From positions 2,728,001 through 2,792,000 of the forward strand of contig NZ_CP155619.1 in NCBI RefSeq assembly GCF_039697315.1: a stretch of DNA of 64,000 nucleotides, written 5' to 3'. This DNA comes from Pseudomonas abietaniphila. GTDB taxonomy: Bacteria > Pseudomonadota > Gammaproteobacteria > Pseudomonadales > Pseudomonadaceae. A program made the translations under genes and the position numbers. The notes beneath the pieces are model-generated. The model ran no database searches. It was not told where the DNA came from and worked only from the letters and a program-made list of their open reading frames with translations. Of the stretch, positions 60,474-64,000 are shown piece by piece; positions within the stretch are counted from its first letter, which is position 1; the number at the start of each line of letters is the position of its first letter.

Positions 60474-62516
60474 TCAATGCTGATCCCGTGATGCCGGCAG
60501 TGTAAAACCGGACACCGAGCGGCGCATATCGCTGGCCATCTTCGCCAGATTACCCATGCTCTGCGCAGTGGCGGCCGTGCCCGACGTGGTTTGTGTGGTG
60601 GTCTGCTGGATGACGGTCATGGTGGCTGAAATCTGCTGACCCAACGCGGCCTGCTGTTGCGCGGCATGGGTAATACTTTCCACAAGCGCGGCGAGTACCT
60701 TGGAAACACCTTCAATTTCTTCCAGCGCCACACCGGCATCCTGCGCCAATCGTGCGCCACGCACCACTTCGGTGGTCGTCTGCTCCATGGAGATTACCGC
60801 TTCGTTGGTGTCATTTTGAATCGCCCGGACCAGCGTTTCGATCTGCTTGGTGGCTGACGACGAACGCTCGGCCAGACGCTGCACCTCGTCCGCCACCACG
60901 GCAAACCCGCGCCCGGCATCGCCCGCCATGGACGCCTGAATCGCCGCATTGAGAGCAAGAATGTTGGTCTGGTCGGCAATGTCGTCGATCAGGCTGACGA
61001 TGTCGCCGATTTCCTGGGAAGACTCGCCGAGGCGCTTGATCCGTTTGGACGTGTCCTGGATCTGCTCGCGAATGTTGTCCATGCCGTTGATGGTGTTGTG
61101 CACCACTTCGTTGCCCTTGTTGGCAATGGCCACGGAACGTTCCGCCACGGCGACCGACTCGGAGGCATTCGCCGACACTTGCTCCACAGAACGGGACATG
61201 TCATTGACCGCATTCGACGCGGCAGCAATCTGCAGTGCCTGATGTTCGGACGCTGCGGCCAGTTGGGTCGCCGTGGTCTGGGTGTCCTTCACCGCGCCGA
61301 AGACCTGCTCGGCCGTGAGGTTGATGGTCGCCACCAGCTCACGCAATTGATCGATGGAGTAGTTGATGGAGTCGGCAATGGCGCCAGTGAAGTCTTCGGT
61401 CACCGAGGCCGCCACCGTCAGATCGCCGTCGGCCAGGTCTTCGATTTCATCGAGCAGACGCATGATCGCCGTCTGGTTGCGCTCGTTCTTCTCGGCGGTT
61501 TCGCGCAGTTGACGGTTGGTTTCACGCACCATCACCAGGCCGATCAGGATGATCGAAGCCAAGGCCAGCAGGCCGAGAATGTAGCCGCCGTAGCTGTTGG
61601 TGGTGCGACCGCCCGCCAGATGTTCGAAGCTGTTGGCCAACAGCGACGCTTCGTCCAGCAGGGTTTGCGACAGATTGAAAATGTTGCCTGCGGCCTCGCG
61701 CACTTCCAGCAATTCCGGCGAAGTTTCCAGAATCTCGTCGACCGATCCCGACACGAACTGGAACAACTCGGCGATTTCCGCCAGCCGGGCCTTGGCGTCG
61801 CGGTCTTCGACCTGAGTGATTTTAAGCGTTGCATTGCCCTCCAGCATGCCGTTGAGCACACGACCGAACTGGCTGGCGTCACGCCCGAAAGCGTCGGCGG
61901 CCTGCACAGCCGTTTCGTCTCCCGAGAGCACCGTGTTCACCGCCCCCAAAATGCGTTCGGCGAGCAAGGACTGTCGTTGAGCAAGGGCGACCTGACTGGC
62001 CGGCGCGCGGTTCTGCAGAAGGATATCGACGACTTTTTCCGACTCGATCTGCAGTTGCGGAATGGTCTCGGCCAAAGTGGCCGCCACCTGATGCAGGGAC
62101 AAAACGGTTTGTTCGCGGGAGAGAATCACATCCGTGCTTTTTCGCAGATTTTCCCAGTCAATCTGCACGGCTTTGAGCTCATCGCCGACTTCAGCGGGCG
62201 CAGCGGGCAGGCCGGTGTTTTTGTCGCCCTTTTTGAGGTACTGCCAACGGGTATCGAAGTCGTTTCGTGCATCGGCGAGCAGCTTGAACGCTGCCGCCTT
62301 GCCGGCCGCCGCCTCGGTGGCGTTCTTGGCGATCCGCTGCGACAACACGCGCAACTCGCCCGCGTGGCCGATGTACTGCTTGTCGTAGTTGGATTGCGTG
62401 CTCAGGTACGCAAAATTGACGAACAGCAGCATGATAAAAACAATCAGGCCCACGAACAGCGCGATGATCTGCGAGCGGCTGCGTGCGCCTTCGAGTGACT
62501 TGCCGGTATTACTCAT
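60474..62516 (-). CDS. pilJ: Methyl-accepting chemotaxis protein PilJ
   Basis: 680 residues. Membrane segments at about 17-38 and 310-330 enclose a periplasmic region with PilJ-type helical modules. Then a HAMP domain ([17 protein letters not shown]) and a signalling domain follow, with hairpin tip [42 protein letters not shown]. It is the receptor of the Pil-Chp system. The gene that usually follows in P. aeruginosa, the methyltransferase pilK, is absent: chpA starts 36 bp on. Confidence 0.95.
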   Translation of the reverse strand: MSNTGKSLEGARSRSQIIALFVGLIVFIMLLFVNFAYLSTQSNYDKQYIGHAGELRVLSQRIAKNATEAAAGKAAAFKLLADARNDFDTRWQYLKKGDKNTGLPAAPAEVGDELKAVQIDWENLRKSTDVILSREQTVLSLHQVAATLAETIPQLQIESEKVVDILLQNRAPASQVALAQRQSLLAERILGAVNTVLSGDETAVQAADAFGRDASQFGRVLNGMLEGNATLKITQVEDRDAKARLAEIAELFQFVSGSVDEILETSPELLEVREAAGNIFNLSQTLLDEASLLANSFEHLAGGRTTNSYGGYILGLLALASIILIGLVMVRETNRQLRETAEKNERNQTAIMRLLDEIEDLADGDLTVAASVTEDFTGAIADSINYSIDQLRELVATINLTAEQVFGAVKDTQTTATQLAAASEHQALQIAAASNAVNDMSRSVEQVSANASESVAVAERSVAIANKGNEVVHNTINGMDNIREQIQDTSKRIKRLGESSQEIGDIVSLIDDIADQTNILALNAAIQASMAGDAGRGFAVVADEVQRLAERSSSATKQIETLVRAIQNDTNEAVISMEQTTTEVVRGARLAQDAGVALEEIEGVSKVLAALVESITHAAQQQAALGQQISATMTVIQQTTTQTTSGTAATAQSMGNLAKMASDMRRSVSGFTLPASRDQH

Positions 62517-62645
62517 TTCTCAGGGCTCCGCCTGAACCTCGGTTTGATTTTGGAGCGCCCGAACGTCAACAGTCGGGATGCACACGATGTACGGCAGGCG
62601 CGACTGCGAAGACGACACGCGTCTTCGGTGCTCTGCCCGACCGTA

Positions 62646-63185
62646 TTAAAGCGCGACATCCATGAACCCCGGCGACTGCACCAGGATTCTGGGACTGAAA
62701 ACCCGCCAGGCCTGCTCACGCAAGAATCGACCTTGAACATATGGGGCAATGGCGGGATCGCTGTCTTCGAGCGACTCCGGCATCAGGCTGCGCTCACTGA
62801 AGTGCTGCATTCCCAGGACCTCATCGACCAGCAACCCGGCGAAGACCTCATGGTGATCGATCACCAGCACCCGGCGTTGCTTGCGCAGCGGTGAGAGCTC
62901 GTGGCCGAAGAACGCGCACAGGTCCATGATCGGCAGCAACCGCCCGCGCAGGTTCGCGACGCCCTTGACCCAGGGCTTTACGCCCGGAAGCGTGGCATAA
63001 CGCGGCTCGTGAAGAATTTCATCGACCTCGCCCATGGGCGCCACGTAGTAGCGCTCGCCCATGCGAAAACCGATACCGCTCCAGCCTTGCAGCCGGGTTT
63101 CCTGCAAAGGCAGTCCGGCAGCCAGCGAGCGGCAGCGCTGGTCGATATCGAGCAGCAGTTGAAAGGCGGTTTGCGACTGAGCCAT
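62646..63185 (-). CDS. pilI: CheW-like coupling protein PilI
   Basis: 179 residues, one CheW domain: GIGFRMGERYYVAPMGEVDEILHEPRYATLPGVKPWVKGVANLRGRLLPIMDLCAFF. It couples PilJ to ChpA. It starts 16 bp after the pilH stop; 129 bp separate it from pilJ. Confidence 0.95.
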   Translation of the reverse strand: MAQSQTAFQLLLDIDQRCRSLAAGLPLQETRLQGWSGIGFRMGERYYVAPMGEVDEILHEPRYATLPGVKPWVKGVANLRGRLLPIMDLCAFFGHELSPLRKQRRVLVIDHHEVFAGLLVDEVLGMQHFSERSLMPESLEDSDPAIAPYVQGRFLREQAWRVFSPRILVQSPGFMDVAL

Positions 63186-63201
63186 GAACGCTGGCCGGCC
63201 T

Positions 63202-63567
63202 TCAGCCTGCCAGGACCGCGTTCAGGGTTTTCATGAGGGTTTCTTCGTCCACAGGCTTGGTCAGGTAGTCCCGCGCGCCCTGACGCTTGCCCCAGACCTT
63301 GTCGGTTTCCTGATCCTTGGTGGTGATCATGATGACCGGGATCATGTTGGTGTCAGCGTCTTTGGTCAGTTGACGCGTCGCCTGAAAACCGTTCAGGCCG
63401 GGCATGACAATGTCCATCAGCACAGCGTCGGGCTTTTCCTGACGCGCCAGCGCCACGCCGTCGGCGCCGTTCTCAGCCTTGAGAACCTCGTGGCCGTGTT
63501 TTTCCAGCATCCCGGTCAGCTTGTACATTTCAGTCGGCGAGTCATCGACGATCAGAATTCGAGCCAT
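63202..63567 (-). CDS. pilH: Response regulator PilH
   Basis: 121 residues, a single receiver domain: ARILIVDDSPTE with the acidic pair at 8-9, phospho-acceptor Asp52 in VLMDIVMPG, and the conserved Lys in YLTKPVDEE. It has no output domain. In P. aeruginosa it counteracts PilG and promotes retraction-type control of pili. The ATG at 63567 matches the family; a 16-codon extension does not. Confidence 0.95.
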   Translation of the reverse strand: MARILIVDDSPTEMYKLTGMLEKHGHEVLKAENGADGVALARQEKPDAVLMDIVMPGLNGFQATRQLTKDADTNMIPVIMITTKDQETDKVWGKRQGARDYLTKPVDEETLMKTLNAVLAG

Positions 63568-63611
63568 GGTGTTCCCCATAGAAACAGCCGCCCCTGGGTG
63601 AGGGCACGGCA

Positions 63612-64000
63612 TCAAGATAGTTGTTGTTCTACTGCCACGAACCCTGGCACATGAGCCTTGATCGCACTGAGCAGTTCTTCCTTGCTAAACGGTTTGGTCA
63701 AAAACTGATCAGAACCGACAATTCGCCCCTTGGCTTTGTCGAACAGCCCGTCCTTGGAGGACAACATGATCACCGGCGTAGACTTGAATGCCCGGTTGTT
63801 CTTGATCAACGCGCACGTCTGATACCCGTCGAGTCTGGGCATCATGATGTCGACAAATATGATTCTCGGATGATTATCAGCAATCTTGGCCAGCGCATCG
63901 AAGCCGTCTACTGCGGTGATCACTTCACAGCCGACGTTTTTCAGCAGGGTCTCGGCGGTGCGACGAATCGTTCGGGAGTCGTCGATGATCATCACTTTCA
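63612..64000 (-). CDS. pilG: Response regulator PilG (partial, 5-prime end beyond the window)
   Basis: The visible 129 residues form a single receiver domain, nearly identical to P. aeruginosa PilG: VMIIDDSRTIRRTAETLLKNVGCEVITAVDGFDALAKI, IIFVDIMMPRLDGYQTCALIKNN and FLTKPFSKEELL. The reading frame continues to the last base (LKVMIIDD), so the real start lies a few codons outside. PilG drives pilus extension through PilB in the Pil-Chp system. Confidence 0.93.
   Translation of the reverse strand, partial: KVMIIDDSRTIRRTAETLLKNVGCEVITAVDGFDALAKIADNHPRIIFVDIMMPRLDGYQTCALIKNNRAFKSTPVIMLSSKDGLFDKAKGRIVGSDQFLTKPFSKEELLSAIKAHVPGFVAVEQQLS

Overview
This window is a 64 kb piece of a Pseudomonas chromosome. 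The GC-rich coding, the gene order (tkt-epd-pgk-two small lipoproteins-fba; ArsR/methyltransferase-metK; ahcY-metF; bioA-rsmE; pilGHIJ-chpA-chpC) and the abundant Pseudomonas-type REP palindromes all point to this genus. A fluorescens/syringae-type species fits better than P. aeruginosa, because pilK and chpB are missing from the chemosensory cluster, but the species cannot be fixed from the sequence alone. I see no insertion sequence, prophage, CRISPR array, rRNA or tRNA.

Layout. 1-1.4 kb: the start of a haloacetate-dehalogenase-like hydrolase and a PdxA2-type 4-phospho-threonate dehydrogenase. 1.7-8 kb (minus strand): central carbon genes fba, two lipoproteins (one MliC-like), pgk, epd, tkt. 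8-10.5 kb: an ArsR-methyltransferase fusion and metK behind a 30-bp perfect palindrome. 10.5-14.6 kb: a LysE exporter, the signal-peptide-bearing DNA ligase LigB, a DUF1090 protein, a cytochrome c-prime lipoprotein and a MAPEG protein. 14.8-21.2 kb: a DeoR regulator and a complete L-threonate operon (ltnD-otnK-otnC-gntP-otnI). 21.3-24.5 kb: an acyl-CoA thioesterase, then an SAH riboswitch with ahcY, and metF. With metK these form the SAM/methionine cycle.

24.5-34.6 kb: a glycosyltransferase-like protein, an orphan binding protein, RhlE helicase, a RelB/YafQ toxin-antitoxin pair with its own operator, YceI and cytochrome b561, an exported flavin amine oxidase with an H1-like tail, and bioA; rsmE follows at 34.8-35.5 kb. 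35.6-42.4 kb: a seven-gene minus-strand operon encoding a polar amino acid ABC importer, a class V aminotransferase-like enzyme, an RpiR regulator, a PuuE-like deacetylase/allantoinase and a dihydropyrimidinase. It looks like a catabolic route for a cyclic amide or ureide that I cannot name. 42.9-52.4 kb: a hemolysin III protein, MdcR, and the complete malonate decarboxylase and transport operon mdcABCDEGH-madLM. 52.5-53.7 kb: a Fic-domain protein with a winged-helix end and a striking tandem palindromic operator. 53.9-64 kb: the Pil-Chp chemosensory system for twitching motility (chpC, chpA, pilJ, pilI, pilH, pilG), with pilG cut by the window edge.

Between genes there are many REP singlets and REP doublets (REPINs) of at least four sequence types. 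They include a 154-bp tandem duplication of a composite REP unit, with an inverted relative on the other side of the hemolysin III-mdcR pair.
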